A stretch of DNA of 64,000 nt from CAJWOS01 sp964502005 (GCA_964502005.1 CAZCUX010000021.1:1-64000); one strand, 5' to 3'; positions 36,201 through 44,597 are shown, counted from the stretch's first letter. Notes: a model not told the origin generated them from the sequence alone. Program-made: numbers and translations.

Positions 36201-37999
36201 CAACCGCGGCTTCCTTCACCGAAGATGGCTGGCTTCGCACGGGAGACCTCGGGCGGTTCGACCACGCCGGGCGCTTGACCTTGGTAGGCCGCGCCAAAGA
36301 AGTGGTTGTGACGTCCGCGGGCGAAAACATCTACCTGGATGACGTCGAGAACACGCTGGGCCCGATTTCGTTTGTCCAGGAGTATTCCTTGGTCGGCGTA
36401 GACGATGCGCGCGGTGGCGAACGCCTGGCGATGCTCGCCGTTCCCGACATCACCGCCGGCCATGCGCGGGCCAGCGCCCACGACAAAGCCCGCGAAGCCA
36501 TCGAAGATGCGGTGGCCAAGTTGCCCGCGGTGCAGCGCCCCTCGGTCATTCATTTGGTAGACGCGGAGCTTCCGCGCACGGCCACCCGCAAGGTGCAGCG
36601 CAAGAAGGTCCGCGAAGTCATCGAGCGCATCATCGCCGCCACCCCCGAGCGCAAGCTCGTGGGCGAAGGGTCCAACGACCCCATCTTCGCTGCAATCGCG
36701 GGCGTTGCCGGCGTAGATGTCAGCGCCGTCAGCTTGTCGACGCGCCTCCGGGACACCTTCGGCTTCGACTCCCTCATGTTCGTCGAGCTGTCCTCCGCGC
36801 TCGAAGGCGTGGGCACGGGGCGTCCCGACAGTGAGGCCCTGTCGCGTTGCGAGACGGTCGCCGAAGTCATCGAGCTGGTCGGTGCGCCTGCGCCCGAAAA
36901 GGTCGACCTCCCCGACCCAGAGCCGCACGGTCCGTATGACGTGCCCGAGTGGGTAAGCGACACGCTGAAGGACCGAATGGCGGTCATTCAGAACTTCTTC
37001 AATGGTCCGGTGATGGATACGCGGGTGGAAGGCCACGCGAATATTCCGTTCAATCGACCCACGATTGTGGTGAGCAACCATTCGTCGCACTTGGACATGG
37101 GGCTCGTGAAGTTTGCGCTTGGGCAGTATGGAAAGAAACTGACGGCCCTCGCTGCAAAAGACTATTTCTTCGAGGGCCATCGCTTGAAAGTGACGTGGTT
37201 CACCCACTTCACCAACGTCGAAGCCATCGAGCGTCGCCAAGGCTTCCGTGCCTCTTTGCGGCAGGCCCAAGACGTCCTCGACCGTGGCCGCACGGTGCTG
37301 CTGTTCCCCGAAGGCACCCGTCAGCCGGATGGCCAGTTGGCGGAGTTCAAGCCGTTGGTGGGCAAGCTGTCGCTTGACTCCGGCGTCGATATTTTGCCGC
37401 TTTATATCGATGGCGCGTATCGTGTCATGCCCAAGGGTCGGATGTTGCCCACTGGGCGGGGCATTACGGTGCGCATCGGCCCGCCGCTCGAAGTGGAGCA
37501 CTTGCGTCGCTTGACGGCAGGCATGAAGTCCTCCGCAGCGGCGCGTCGTGCAGCCGATTTGGCGCGGGAAGCGGTCGCCGCCTTGCGCGATGGCGGCCTA
37601 TTGCGCCTTTCGGACATCGAGCCGGAAATGTTGGCATCCGAGCCGAAAAAGGTCCTCAGCGCGGCGGAATTGGCGGAGCGTGCCGTCCGTTCGTTGCCCG
37701 ACCGGTATTCTTCGGAGCGATACGAACAAGATGTCGTCTGGTACTTTACCTTGGGTGAAAAAGATGGTCCTCGCTGGACAGTCGCACTCACGGCAGACGG
37801 CGTCGATGTTCGACCGGGTCGTCCGGCGGGCGAGGCTACCTGCGTCGTCAAGACGAGCGTAGATATCTTCCGTCGCATCGTCGAAGAAGCCTATGTGCCG
37901 GATGCATCCGAGTTTATTTCGGGAACCATCAAGACGAGCGACCTCGGACTCCTCATGGAGTTCAGCCGCGTCTTCAACTTGTCGGAAGGGGCACTCTGA
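33257..37999 (+). CDS. multidomain acyl reductase-ligase-ACP-acyltransferase-SCP2 enzyme (ElbD-like)
   Basis: A 1580-aa fusion. Residues 30-400 are a thioester/fatty-acyl reductase (GGTGFLGK 38-45; catalytic Tyr306 and Lys310). About 400-580 resemble the reductase C-terminal region. About 585-1120 are an AMP-forming acyl ligase (LYTSGTTGDPKGVM, 741-754; GYGLTE). About 1130-1210 are an acyl carrier domain with phosphopantetheine Ser1172 (FGFDSLMF). About 1260-1410 are a PlsC-type acyltransferase (NHSSHLD 1274-1280; FPEGTR 1350-1355). About 1480-1575 are an SCP2-like lipid-binding domain. All catalytic motifs look intact. GGAGG precedes the ATG. From memory, the layout recalls ElbD of Myxococcus ether-lipid synthesis. 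Substrate activation, carrier loading and reduction to an alcohol, plus acylation of a glycerol-type acceptor, are inferred. Confidence 0.93.
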   Translation: MEPSTFEPSGTSPALVPSGRSSLDLRRLLTGARILVMGGTGFLGKVWLSMLLDQFGDEVEHVWLVVRPRKNSDGSIRQSCEARFWAEVASSPVFDPIRARFPGAAYESFMKARITPIPGDITEEFAGVPADVRDELRGTLTVLVNSSGVVDFNPPLDYALNTNAFGMQNLVALCRDLGAPGTGGLPILHTSTCYVAGDRTGQVDEVNPLKYPFPKAGDLSLEHWDPDREIAECIDLVESVRHRANDAFRQSRFLDEAKKNLRRRSEPQRGSALEAELKKVRRSFIDAQLVEWGTERAQYWGWHNIYTYTKSIGEQILARSGVPYTIGRPAVIESALTYPRPGWNEGINTSGPLIFIAVEGLFEAPYKPDSVLDVIPVDTVAAGMMATLGELLEGTQRSVYQYGSSDTNPMKISRMVELVGLFTRRLYQAKGKGNPIYNKIKSRFEAAPMPVETYWTRGPKWRSEQVGKLSKFVGNIAKGGLRDVLGPVASGLGELEKSLDIQSRITDQFVPFMATHNYRFSTQNTRNAWLRLPEDLREAMPFAPERIDWLHYMVDIHSPGIEENVSPQIRAKLKKSKNPLAQHDDLWQMMEEIAERHDLAPALMRTHEDGFARMSFREMRARAEAVAVRLVAAGAEKGDRVVLSARNHPYWAVSYFGILRAGCTVVPLDPQLETNPTMTILRSAKARLAILDERAREGIGPACAAAETPVEVLDIMAICDRGAVGRLPAYEVNKDALASILYTSGTTGDPKGVMLSHGNFTSMVSSIGRLFPLHQDDRLLSVLPIHHAFEFACGLLLPLSMGSSIIYLDEVNGDRLTYGLREGRVTAMVGVPALWQLLERRIRGEVKERGTLVKLAFDRMIDVNLAAGKSVGIDFGRLLFGSVHNRLGGNIRMLISGGAALPRATQDLFVGVGLPLAEGYGLTEAAPVLTASVPKPGSRIGHVGEAIPGVKVRIVDADEHGVGEVQARGPNVMKGYFGNDAATAASFTEDGWLRTGDLGRFDHAGRLTLVGRAKEVVVTSAGENIYLDDVENTLGPISFVQEYSLVGVDDARGGERLAMLAVPDITAGHARASAHDKAREAIEDAVAKLPAVQRPSVIHLVDAELPRTATRKVQRKKVREVIERIIAATPERKLVGEGSNDPIFAAIAGVAGVDVSAVSLSTRLRDTFGFDSLMFVELSSALEGVGTGRPDSEALSRCETVAEVIELVGAPAPEKVDLPDPEPHGPYDVPEWVSDTLKDRMAVIQNFFNGPVMDTRVEGHANIPFNRPTIVVSNHSSHLDMGLVKFALGQYGKKLTALAAKDYFFEGHRLKVTWFTHFTNVEAIERRQGFRASLRQAQDVLDRGRTVLLFPEGTRQPDGQLAEFKPLVGKLSLDSGVDILPLYIDGAYRVMPKGRMLPTGRGITVRIGPPLEVEHLRRLTAGMKSSAAARRAADLAREAVAALRDGGLLRLSDIEPEMLASEPKKVLSAAELAERAVRSLPDRYSSERYEQDVVWYFTLGEKDGPRWTVALTADGVDVRPGRPAGEATCVVKTSVDIFRRIVEEAYVPDASEFISGTIKTSDLGLLMEFSRVFNLSEGAL

Positions 38000-39012
38000 T
38001 GCGCGTCGCATTGACAGGAGCCACGGGCTTTCTCGGCCGTCATACGGTGGCCGCGCTGGTGGCCGCAGGCCATGAGGTCGTGTGTATTTCCCGCAGTGGT
38101 CGCCTACCCACCTCGCCCGCAGGCGAAGGCTTCGACCCCACGCGGGTTTCGGCCGTAGCGTGCGATGTCGTCGACCTTGACGCGTTGAAGGCAGCCTGCG
38201 CGGGGGCCGATATCCTGGTGCATGGCGCGGGCTTGGTGTCAAATCGTTCTCGGGATGCGCGGGCGGTCTTTGACTTGCATGTGGTCGGCACCCGAAACGC
38301 CATCGCGGTGGCGCGTGCCCTCGGGATTCGGCGGTTGGTCTTGGTTTCGACGTCGGGAACGGTCGCTGTTGGCACCCATTCTTCGCGGGTCTATGACGAA
38401 TCCTCGCCGCGTCCGATTGAGACGGTCAGTCGTTGGCCGTACTACCGCACCAAGCTCTTTAGCGAAGAAGAAGCACTGGCCGCCAACGACGATGATTTGA
38501 CAGTCGTCTCCGTCAACCCGAGCTTGCTGCTGGGGCCAGGGGACGACGAAGAAGGGGCGAGCACGCACAGTGTCCGCACGTTCCTGGAAGATGGTATGCC
38601 GCTTGCCCCTTCGGGCGGGCTCGCGTTTGTGGACGTCCGTGACGCCGCTGACGGCATTGTGTCTGCGCTCACCCGCGGTCGCGGCGGAGAGCGGTACCTG
38701 CTGAACGGCTGCAACGTCACGTTCTTTGAGTTCTTCCGCAAAGTTGCGCGGGCGACCGACCGCACGCCGCCGATGGCGCCGATGCCCAAAGGTCTCAACA
38801 AGGCCCTCGACTGGATGCCTGGCCGTTCTTCCGAGGGCAAGTTGTCGTTTGGCATTGGGCCGCGGGTCTCGCGCAATGAACTCGACCTTGCGAGCCACTT
38901 CTGGTATTGCTCGTGGGACAAAGCGTCGGAGGAGCTAGGCTTTTCGCCGCGCGACCCCGTCGAAACCATCTCTGACACCGTGCGCGACCTCCTCGCGCGG
39001 AAGCCGTGGTAG
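37999..39012 (+). CDS. NAD-dependent epimerase/dehydratase (extended SDR, 3-beta-HSD-like)
   Basis: A 337-aa extended short-chain dehydrogenase. It has a Rossmann motif GATGFLGRH at the N-terminus, a VLVSTSGTVAVG strand and a YYRTK active-site pair (about 150-154). The ATG overlaps the stop of the multidomain enzyme by one base (TGATG), so it is translated from the same message. Family members reduce or oxidise ketone/alcohol groups on sterol-, dihydroflavonol- or lipid-type substrates. Here it may act on the product of the upstream enzyme (inference). Length and motifs are typical. Confidence 0.9.
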   Translation: MRVALTGATGFLGRHTVAALVAAGHEVVCISRSGRLPTSPAGEGFDPTRVSAVACDVVDLDALKAACAGADILVHGAGLVSNRSRDARAVFDLHVVGTRNAIAVARALGIRRLVLVSTSGTVAVGTHSSRVYDESSPRPIETVSRWPYYRTKLFSEEEALAANDDDLTVVSVNPSLLLGPGDDEEGASTHSVRTFLEDGMPLAPSGGLAFVDVRDAADGIVSALTRGRGGERYLLNGCNVTFFEFFRKVARATDRTPPMAPMPKGLNKALDWMPGRSSEGKLSFGIGPRVSRNELDLASHFWYCSWDKASEELGFSPRDPVETISDTVRDLLARKPW

Positions 39013-39028
39013 GCGCCGGAGAGCCCCG

Positions 39029-39436
39029 ATGAGCGCAACCGCCATGCAGCGCCTAACAACCCATTCCCGGATTTCCTCCCGTTGGTGCGGCAGCCTGCAA
39101 CGGCTCGAAGATGGGCTTGCGGAGGTTGTCTTGGATACGGTCGCCGATATGGCGGTCGACGAACGGGGTTTGGTTCACGGTGGCTTTGTGTTTGGCGCGG
39201 CGGACTTTGCAGCGATGGCCGCCGTCAACGACCCCCTTGTGGTTCTGGGGGCTGCGGAAACCCGCTTTGTTGCGCCGGTGTCGGTGGGCGAACGCGTCAC
39301 CGCCACGGCGACGGTGTCGGCCCAGCGCGGGCGCAAGCACAGCGTCGAGGTGGTCTGTCGCGTCGGCGACCGTGATGTGATGGTGGGCACGTTCACTGCG
39401 TTTGTGCTCGACCAACACGTCCTTGACCCTCGTTAG
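39029..39436 (+). CDS. hotdog-fold thioesterase
   Basis: A 135-aa hotdog-fold protein (PaaI/4HBT type). VHGGFVFGAADFAAMAA forms the central helix and dimer interface, and it ends with a beta segment (SVEVVCRVGDRDVMVGTFTAF). It would hydrolyse acyl-CoA or acyl-carrier thioesters, which fits the end of the lipid operon. The ATG at 39029 has GGAG upstream. It lies 16 bases after the SDR gene and 3 bases before the ABC ATPase, so the lipid and ABC operons may be one transcript. Substrate unknown. Confidence 0.85.
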   Translation: MSATAMQRLTTHSRISSRWCGSLQRLEDGLAEVVLDTVADMAVDERGLVHGGFVFGAADFAAMAAVNDPLVVLGAAETRFVAPVSVGERVTATATVSAQRGRKHSVEVVCRVGDRDVMVGTFTAFVLDQHVLDPR

Positions 39437-39439
39437 CCT

Positions 39440-40201
39440 GTGCAGCCCGCGCGGCATCGGGAGCCGCTGCCCGTTCTCCAAATCCGTGAACTGCGCCGCT
39501 CGTTTGGAGACCCAGGACGCGGCACCGTTCACGCCGTCGATGCCATCACCTTTTCTGTCGCGCGGGGCGAGGTGGTCGGCTTGCTCGGGCCCAATGGCGC
39601 CGGCAAGACCACGACGCTGCGAATGGTGGCGACGCTCCTCACGCCGACTGCGGGGGACATTCTGATTGCTGGCCATGACGCGGTTCGCAATCCACTGGCG
39701 GCGCGTCGGCAGATGTCCTACCTTCCCGCCGAAGCAGGTCTGCCTCCCCGCCTTACACCGCGTGAGGTGGTCACGTTTATGGCGCAAATTCAAGGAGTGG
39801 CGGACCCATCTGCGCGCGCGGAACAATGCTTGGCACGTCTCGGGGCACTCGGCTTCGCGGGCACACCTTGTGGCGACCTCAGCACCGGAATGCGGCGGCG
39901 GGTGGGTCTCGCGCAAGCGCTGGTACACGCACCGGCCTTGCTCTTGCTCGACGAACCCACAGATGGCTTGGATGTTCCCGGTCGCCATGCCGTGCTGCGG
40001 CTCGTCGCGGAGCTCGCGGAGGAAGGCTGCGCGGTCTTGTTGAGCAGCCACATCATGAGCGAGGTGGCGGCGGTGGCGGGGCGGTTTGTGGTGTTGGCCC
40101 AAGGGCGTGTGGTGGCAGACGGTTCCGGCCCGCATTTGTGTGAGACGACAAACACCCACACACTCGATGCTGCGTTTTTGCGCCTTGTGGGACAAGAATG
40201 A
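39440..40201 (+). CDS. ABC transporter ATP-binding protein (NatA-like)
   Basis: A 253-aa ABC ATPase. Walker A is GPNGAGKTTTL, the signature is LSTGMRRRV (a variant of LSGG), Walker B is LLLLDEPTDGLD, and the switch His is in SSHIMSE. The fold order is that of exporters of the NatA/ABC-2 type. The start is GTG at 39440; there is no strong ribosome site, so coupling to the thioesterase gene 3 bases upstream is likely. It overlaps the permease gene by four bases (ATGA). Confidence 0.93.
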   Translation: MQPARHREPLPVLQIRELRRSFGDPGRGTVHAVDAITFSVARGEVVGLLGPNGAGKTTTLRMVATLLTPTAGDILIAGHDAVRNPLAARRQMSYLPAEAGLPPRLTPREVVTFMAQIQGVADPSARAEQCLARLGALGFAGTPCGDLSTGMRRRVGLAQALVHAPALLLLDEPTDGLDVPGRHAVLRLVAELAEEGCAVLLSSHIMSEVAAVAGRFVVLAQGRVVADGSGPHLCETTNTHTLDAAFLRLVGQE

Positions 40202-41202
40202 CAGCGCGGGCGGTGTGGATGTGGACGGCGGTGTGCGTCCGAACCTTGCTTCGGGAAAAAATGGTCGTTCGCGCGCTCGTGGGACCATCGGCGATTGTCA
40301 TGGCGACAACGATGTTGACCGTCGGCGTGGTCGCGAGCACACCGCCCGATGGGCCTGTCATGGTCGCGGACGCCTCTTGGGTTCCTCGCCTGGAAGAATC
40401 GGGGATTCGTGCGGAATGGATAGACAATCCTGATGATTTGTTTGCCCGAGAGCAAACAAATCGCATTCTTGTTTGGGAAAATGACCGTTGGGTCATTCGG
40501 GTGCGGCATTCGGGCATCGGCCGCTGGTCCGCCCGTCGTGCCCACGCCGACCTCGCAATCGAGGAGGTTGTCCGCCGGACCATTGGCGCTGGCTGGCAGG
40601 TCTCGGTGCCGCTATTGCCCGCGGTCTCCGCCGACCTCCCGCGCTCGGTCGACACGCTCCGCCGCCTGCTGGGCGTGCTGTTTTCGTTATACGCGGTGGT
40701 CTTGGCGACAGCGGGCCCGATTCGCGACCGGGAGACGGGGGTACAAGAGGCGTGGGGTACAATGCCCGTGCCGCCGTGGGTTGCGCCGTTGGCTCGCGTG
40801 GTTGGCGTGGTTGTGGTTGTGGGCGGTGCCCTCGTGTGGACGGACGCCGTCATGGGCTCCGTCTACGGCGTCGCATTCGATGCCCGTGGTGCCTTCGCCG
40901 GCGTTGCGAGCGTCGCCTTGGGGGCTGCACTCGGAACCGCAGCGCCCGCTGGCCGTTCTTGGCGACCGGTGGGTCCGTGGTCGGGCGCGCCCGCGGGACT
41001 CACAGGCCCCCTCTCTTCGGCCCTGGTCGTGGCGATGGGCGTGGCGTCACTCGGCTGGACTCTGCCTGCCGTCGGGCGCTTTCTGCCTCTCGGTTTCCTG
41101 GTGACGGGCGCGGGAACTTGGTGGGAGGCGGGGTTCGGTGCGCTCTTTTCGGTGGGGGCTGTCGGCGTTTCCGTCATACGCGCGGCGGCAGCCCGATGGT
41201 AA
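40198..41202 (+). CDS. ABC-2 type permease subunit
   Basis: A 334-aa integral membrane protein with an N-terminal helix, a large extracytoplasmic loop (about 45-160) and five or so C-terminal hydrophobic helices. The segment RDRETGVQEAWGTMPVPPW is the cytoplasmic E-x-E-x-G coupling-type element of NatB/ABC-2 permeases. It overlaps the ATPase by four bases and the downstream permease-protease by 7 bases. It probably forms a heteromeric exporter with both. Substrate unknown. Confidence 0.88.
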   Translation: MTARAVWMWTAVCVRTLLREKMVVRALVGPSAIVMATTMLTVGVVASTPPDGPVMVADASWVPRLEESGIRAEWIDNPDDLFAREQTNRILVWENDRWVIRVRHSGIGRWSARRAHADLAIEEVVRRTIGAGWQVSVPLLPAVSADLPRSVDTLRRLLGVLFSLYAVVLATAGPIRDRETGVQEAWGTMPVPPWVAPLARVVGVVVVVGGALVWTDAVMGSVYGVAFDARGAFAGVASVALGAALGTAAPAGRSWRPVGPWSGAPAGLTGPLSSALVVAMGVASLGWTLPAVGRFLPLGFLVTGAGTWWEAGFGALFSVGAVGVSVIRAAAARW

Positions 41203-42698
41203 CGCTTCGTTGGGCGGTCATTCGCGCGGTTGCTGCGCGCGATATTGCGCGGGTGCAGCCGCGGACCCGTCGCTCGGGGTTTCGATGGTTGGCGGGCCTG
41301 TTGGTCGCTGCCTTGGCCGCCGTTCCGGGGCGAGAGAGCGCGCCAGCCGAATCGAATCCGCGTCCGCGGGTTGCAGGGATTGTTCCCGACGCGCTCGCGC
41401 CATTGGTCGTCGCCGACCCAAACGCGCCGGTGGAGCTGCTTCCCGGGCCCCCTGTCACCGTTCGCGGGACCTGGGTGAGCCCCGCGTTGCGCGCGACGCT
41501 CGATGGGGCGCTCCCGGGCCCCACAGTCGATGTAGCGCGGGTAGAAGCGCCGCTGCCGCTGCCGTCGCGCAACGTGTGGGTGGTGCTGTTGGCCGTCTCG
41601 TTGCTCACGGGGCCTCTGGTCGAGAGCGTGCCCGGAGAGCGTGCCCAGCGCACCTGGGAGACCTTGCGTTCGGCGGCCATCTCGCCCTTCGAGGTGTGGC
41701 TCGGCAAGTGGTGGGCCTGGAATCGGACGGCTGGGTTGCTGCTCTCGGGTTCGTTGGCCTTGGGGTGGTTGACCGGCGCGCAGACGCCCGGCCTCGCGTG
41801 GTTGGGCATACCGTTGGTGGTGGCGCAGGCGGTCGCCTGTGGCCTATGGTTGCTGCGCGATGTGTCCGACCCTGCTGCTGCCGCGACAATTCCGGTTCGG
41901 GTCCTGCCCCTGGTGCTCGTCAGCACGGGTATCTTGGCGTATACGTGGATGCCGGATGCGCCGGCTTTGGTGGGCTGGATTCCGTTTGGTGGCGCGATGG
42001 CGCTTGCCGCGAACGTGGGGCCCGCAGCCACCGTGTTGCCGGGTGCCGTCGGGTCGACTGTGTTGACAACGGCGGCCTTCTTGGCCCACAGCGCGGCGGC
42101 GGCGGACGAGCCGCAAGCGGGAGGAGCCGGGCGTTCTCAACGGGCGTGGGGTGCCTTGGCGGCCGTGCTGGCGGGCGCGATGCCAGCATGGGCGGCTCTC
42201 GGCTGGTCTTGGGCGGGGAGCGCGGTGGTGGGCGATATCGCGGCCGCTTGGTGGGCGGCGGGCCTGGGATGGTTGTGCGCCGCGGCGTTGGACCACGCAA
42301 ACCAGACCCCGCCGCCGGGTGGCCCTTCAGGTGCCGCGCCGATTCGGTGGGGCGCCGCGGTCGCAGTGGCCCTGTTTATCGCTGGCGTAGACCTACTGAC
42401 GCCCCCGTTGTACACAGTCGGCAGCCCTTTGGCGACGATGCCGACGTCTGCGCTGCTTCCTGTCGCCGTGTGTGTGCTGGGACAAGAGTGGGTGTTTCGG
42501 GGCGTTTTGACCCGTGCGATGGGTCCAATCGGGGCGGGGCTTGTGTGGGCATTGGTGGTTTACCCGGTTGACCCCGCAACTGCCGTCGCAGGCGCCGTGG
42601 GCCTCGCTTGGCTTGCCTCGGTGGGTGGTGTTCGGTCGTCATTTGTGGCCCATGCCCTATGGATGGTGGCCAAAATGATAGGCGGGTGGGGCGCGTAG
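41196..42698 (+). CDS. ABC-2 permease fused to CPBP-type intramembrane protease; candidate myxosortase
   Basis: A 500-aa membrane protein. The N-terminal half is an ABC-2/NatB-type permease (helix about 30-45, extracytoplasmic loop, helices from about 127; coupling motif ESVPGERAQRTWETLRSA at 143-160, then LGKWW). The last 110 residues are CPBP-like: QEWVFRG (Glu431, Arg435) and AHALW (His486). It lacks the first Glu of the usual EExxxR and the middle His of the family, so activity is uncertain. The ATG at 41196 overlaps the previous stop. Haft's work names CPBP-type myxosortases MrtX, MrtC and MrtP with unrelated N-terminal domains. This gene, with a MYXO-CTERM-tailed protein in the same window, is a candidate. 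Confidence 0.82.
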   Translation: MVTLRWAVIRAVAARDIARVQPRTRRSGFRWLAGLLVAALAAVPGRESAPAESNPRPRVAGIVPDALAPLVVADPNAPVELLPGPPVTVRGTWVSPALRATLDGALPGPTVDVARVEAPLPLPSRNVWVVLLAVSLLTGPLVESVPGERAQRTWETLRSAAISPFEVWLGKWWAWNRTAGLLLSGSLALGWLTGAQTPGLAWLGIPLVVAQAVACGLWLLRDVSDPAAAATIPVRVLPLVLVSTGILAYTWMPDAPALVGWIPFGGAMALAANVGPAATVLPGAVGSTVLTTAAFLAHSAAAADEPQAGGAGRSQRAWGALAAVLAGAMPAWAALGWSWAGSAVVGDIAAAWWAAGLGWLCAAALDHANQTPPPGGPSGAAPIRWGAAVAVALFIAGVDLLTPPLYTVGSPLATMPTSALLPVAVCVLGQEWVFRGVLTRAMGPIGAGLVWALVVYPVDPATAVAGAVGLAWLASVGGVRSSFVAHALWMVAKMIGGWGA

Positions 42699-42780
42699 TC
42701 CTTCGGGACACCTACCGCGCGCAACGGAACCAACCCCCGTCAGCGTGAACCGATGGGGAGGGCGATGTCGGCACACCGCC

Positions 42781-42826
42781 AACGCGCACTTCCTTGCAGC
42801 GTGGCTCCACCGAGTGCGCGTTTTCC
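42781..42826 (+). terminator. stem-loop terminator after the ABC/CPBP operon
   Basis: AACGCGCACT (42781-42790) pairs perfectly with AGTGCGCGTT (42813-42822) across a 22-base loop and is followed by two further T residues and a C-run. It lies about 80 bases after the permease-protease stop and before the convergent zinc-finger gene. The T-tail is short, so the strength is uncertain. Confidence 0.6.
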
Positions 42827-42880
42827 CCCGCACGTTTGATGGGGACGGGGGAGCGCACGCGCAAACAGCATCCGGTAGGC

Positions 42881-43858
42881 TTATGCCTCTTTACCGGCTG
42901 CAGGGGCCTTCTTCTTCTTTGGCGCGGTGCGCTTGCGGGCGGCATGCCGTGCGCGTGCGTTCTTGTTCGAGCAGTTGCGGGAGCAATACTTGGAATTGGC
43001 GCGGGCAGCTTTGCCGCAGCCGTCCCACGCGCAAACCCGCGGCTCTCCGTTGTCAATCACCGCGTCGTCGTCGCCATCGGCGCCGCTGTCCGCCGATGCA
43101 GGCGCAGCGTCCTCGGCATCCGCTTCCTCCGGCTCATTGACCTCCGAAACCGGGGCTGGCGGCTCGGAAGCGACGACCACAGGTGCGGCTTCGACGACCG
43201 GCGCGACGGGCTCGGGAGCCGGCACTACCGCCGGCGCGGGTTTGGGGGCAGGCGGCGCGACCGACTCCACGGGCGCAGGCGCGGGCGCCGGGTGTGCAGC
43301 CGGGGCCGTGCGCGTCGGCGCGGCGCGTGTGGGGGCCGGGCGAACCGGCTCTGGCTCCGACGCCACCGAGGGAGGGGGAGTGGTCTCCGTTTCCGGGGGC
43401 GGCGACGAGTCATACGAAGAAATCGGACGACGGGGTGGCTCTGCGCTGCGGGGCGCTGCCGCGCGTGTCGTTGCGGATTCTTCACGTCCGCTGGCGGCCC
43501 GCGGGGGACGTTCGGCGGGGCGAAGGGGGCGCGCGGGGCGTTCGGCACGCTCTGGACGTGCTGCAACCGGCTCGGGTGTCGGCGCGGTGCGCGGACGCGG
43601 CACCGGACGCGGTCGTACTGCGGCGCGTGCGGCGCGCGCTTTGGCCGCCCGTTCTTGCCGCTCACGTTGCGCTTTTTCGAACTCGACCTTCTGCCGGTCG
43701 AACTCCTCTTGAATGCGGTCCTCTCCGTATAGGACCATCCCGCAGGTATAGCAGTGGAGCAGCACTTGGTGGCGCCCTCCGCCCAAGAAGGCCCGCTGGT
43801 CTTCCTCTAGGTCGAGGTTGGAGGAGTGGCACTTGGGGCAACACATACGAAACGACAT
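42881..43858 (-). CDS. double zinc-finger protein with long Pro/Ala-rich linker
   Basis: A 325-aa protein. Residues 7-39 form a zinc ribbon (CPKC and CYTC pairs). Residues about 50-270 are a low-complexity Pro/Ala/Arg/Glu linker, probably disordered, basic first and acidic later. Residues about 275-310 hold a second cysteine cluster (CAWDGCGKAARANSKYC, then SRNCSNKNARARH) that resembles the CGNR or treble-clef nucleic-acid-binding fingers. A Lys-rich tail (APKKKKAP) ends it. Nucleic-acid binding is likely from the fingers and basic tail. The ATG at 43858 is used; Met5 is possible. I know no named protein with this exact build. Confidence 0.82.
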   Translation of the reverse strand: MSFRMCCPKCHSSNLDLEEDQRAFLGGGRHQVLLHCYTCGMVLYGEDRIQEEFDRQKVEFEKAQRERQERAAKARAARAAVRPRPVPRPRTAPTPEPVAARPERAERPARPLRPAERPPRAASGREESATTRAAAPRSAEPPRRPISSYDSSPPPETETTPPPSVASEPEPVRPAPTRAAPTRTAPAAHPAPAPAPVESVAPPAPKPAPAVVPAPEPVAPVVEAAPVVVASEPPAPVSEVNEPEEADAEDAAPASADSGADGDDDAVIDNGEPRVCAWDGCGKAARANSKYCSRNCSNKNARARHAARKRTAPKKKKAPAAGKEA

Positions 43859-44597
43859 GAGGCGCAGGTCTCCGCGTTCGGAGGGGTCGGGGTCGGCCCC
43901 GCTTTACGGTTCAATAATAGCAGAAAGGGTCCGGGCTCCATACCGAGCCGCGGTGCAAAGCATCGTCTTCAAGGCGATTTCGAGGGTTCCGGGTGGGTCT
44001 ACTCGAATGTGGCGCGAGGCGATGTCATCGTAGTTTCAGAAGTGACGGGGGGTTGTACCACTTGCGGCGCGGGTTCGTGCGGGAAGATGCGTCGATGGAG
44101 GGGACAGCAGTTGTCTTGCTGCCCCTTGCCGCAGGGTTGGCGCCCTTGGCTCGGCTCATCGTTCAACAGTGCACGGTTCGCGCGCGGACCCCCGAGGCGC
44201 GAGTGCGTCAGGGGGTCGCGTTCGGTGGACGTCCCACGACGAGCGTCCGGTCCAGCCGCGTGGGGGGGTGTAGCCGACATCCGATCGTAAGTCCAGTTCT
44301 TGCGCGTCAAAGCGACATTCGATGTCATCTGCGCGTCAGGTCGATACATGCGCAGCGGAGATGGTGTGGATTTGGTGTGGAAATGTTCGATACGTGTTTG
44401 CGAAAATAGTGTATTCGTGGACGTTCTGGTGTGTTTTCTCAACATTGGTGCTGTGACGGATGGCACAGAGTAGGTTAGAGTAAACAGACGTGAGTCGTCT
44501 CTCTTGAAGTTCGTGCGCCCGTTGCACTTCGGGCACGCGAGGGGTCCGCCACAACGTACCCGCAGGAAGCACGAAGACGGAATGTCGGAGGAACACC
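43859..44597. other. 739-base gene-free region upstream of the flagellin gene
   Basis: Short frames on both strands here lack ribosome sites and domain content. The last 200 bases are locally AT-richer (for instance around 44385-44480), the likely promoter and leader of the flagellin gene. No convincing sigma-28 or sigma-54 site is seen. A GC hairpin-like segment lies near 44100-44130. Confidence 0.6.

Noticed and set aside
35864..37501. A 545-codon minus-strand frame inside the multidomain enzyme.
   Set aside because: It is antisense to intact ligase, carrier and acyltransferase motifs and contains no family signature.
44460..44490. Possible sigma-54 promoter (TGGCAC) before the flagellin gene.
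   Set aside because: The expected TTGC-type -12 element is absent at the right distance.
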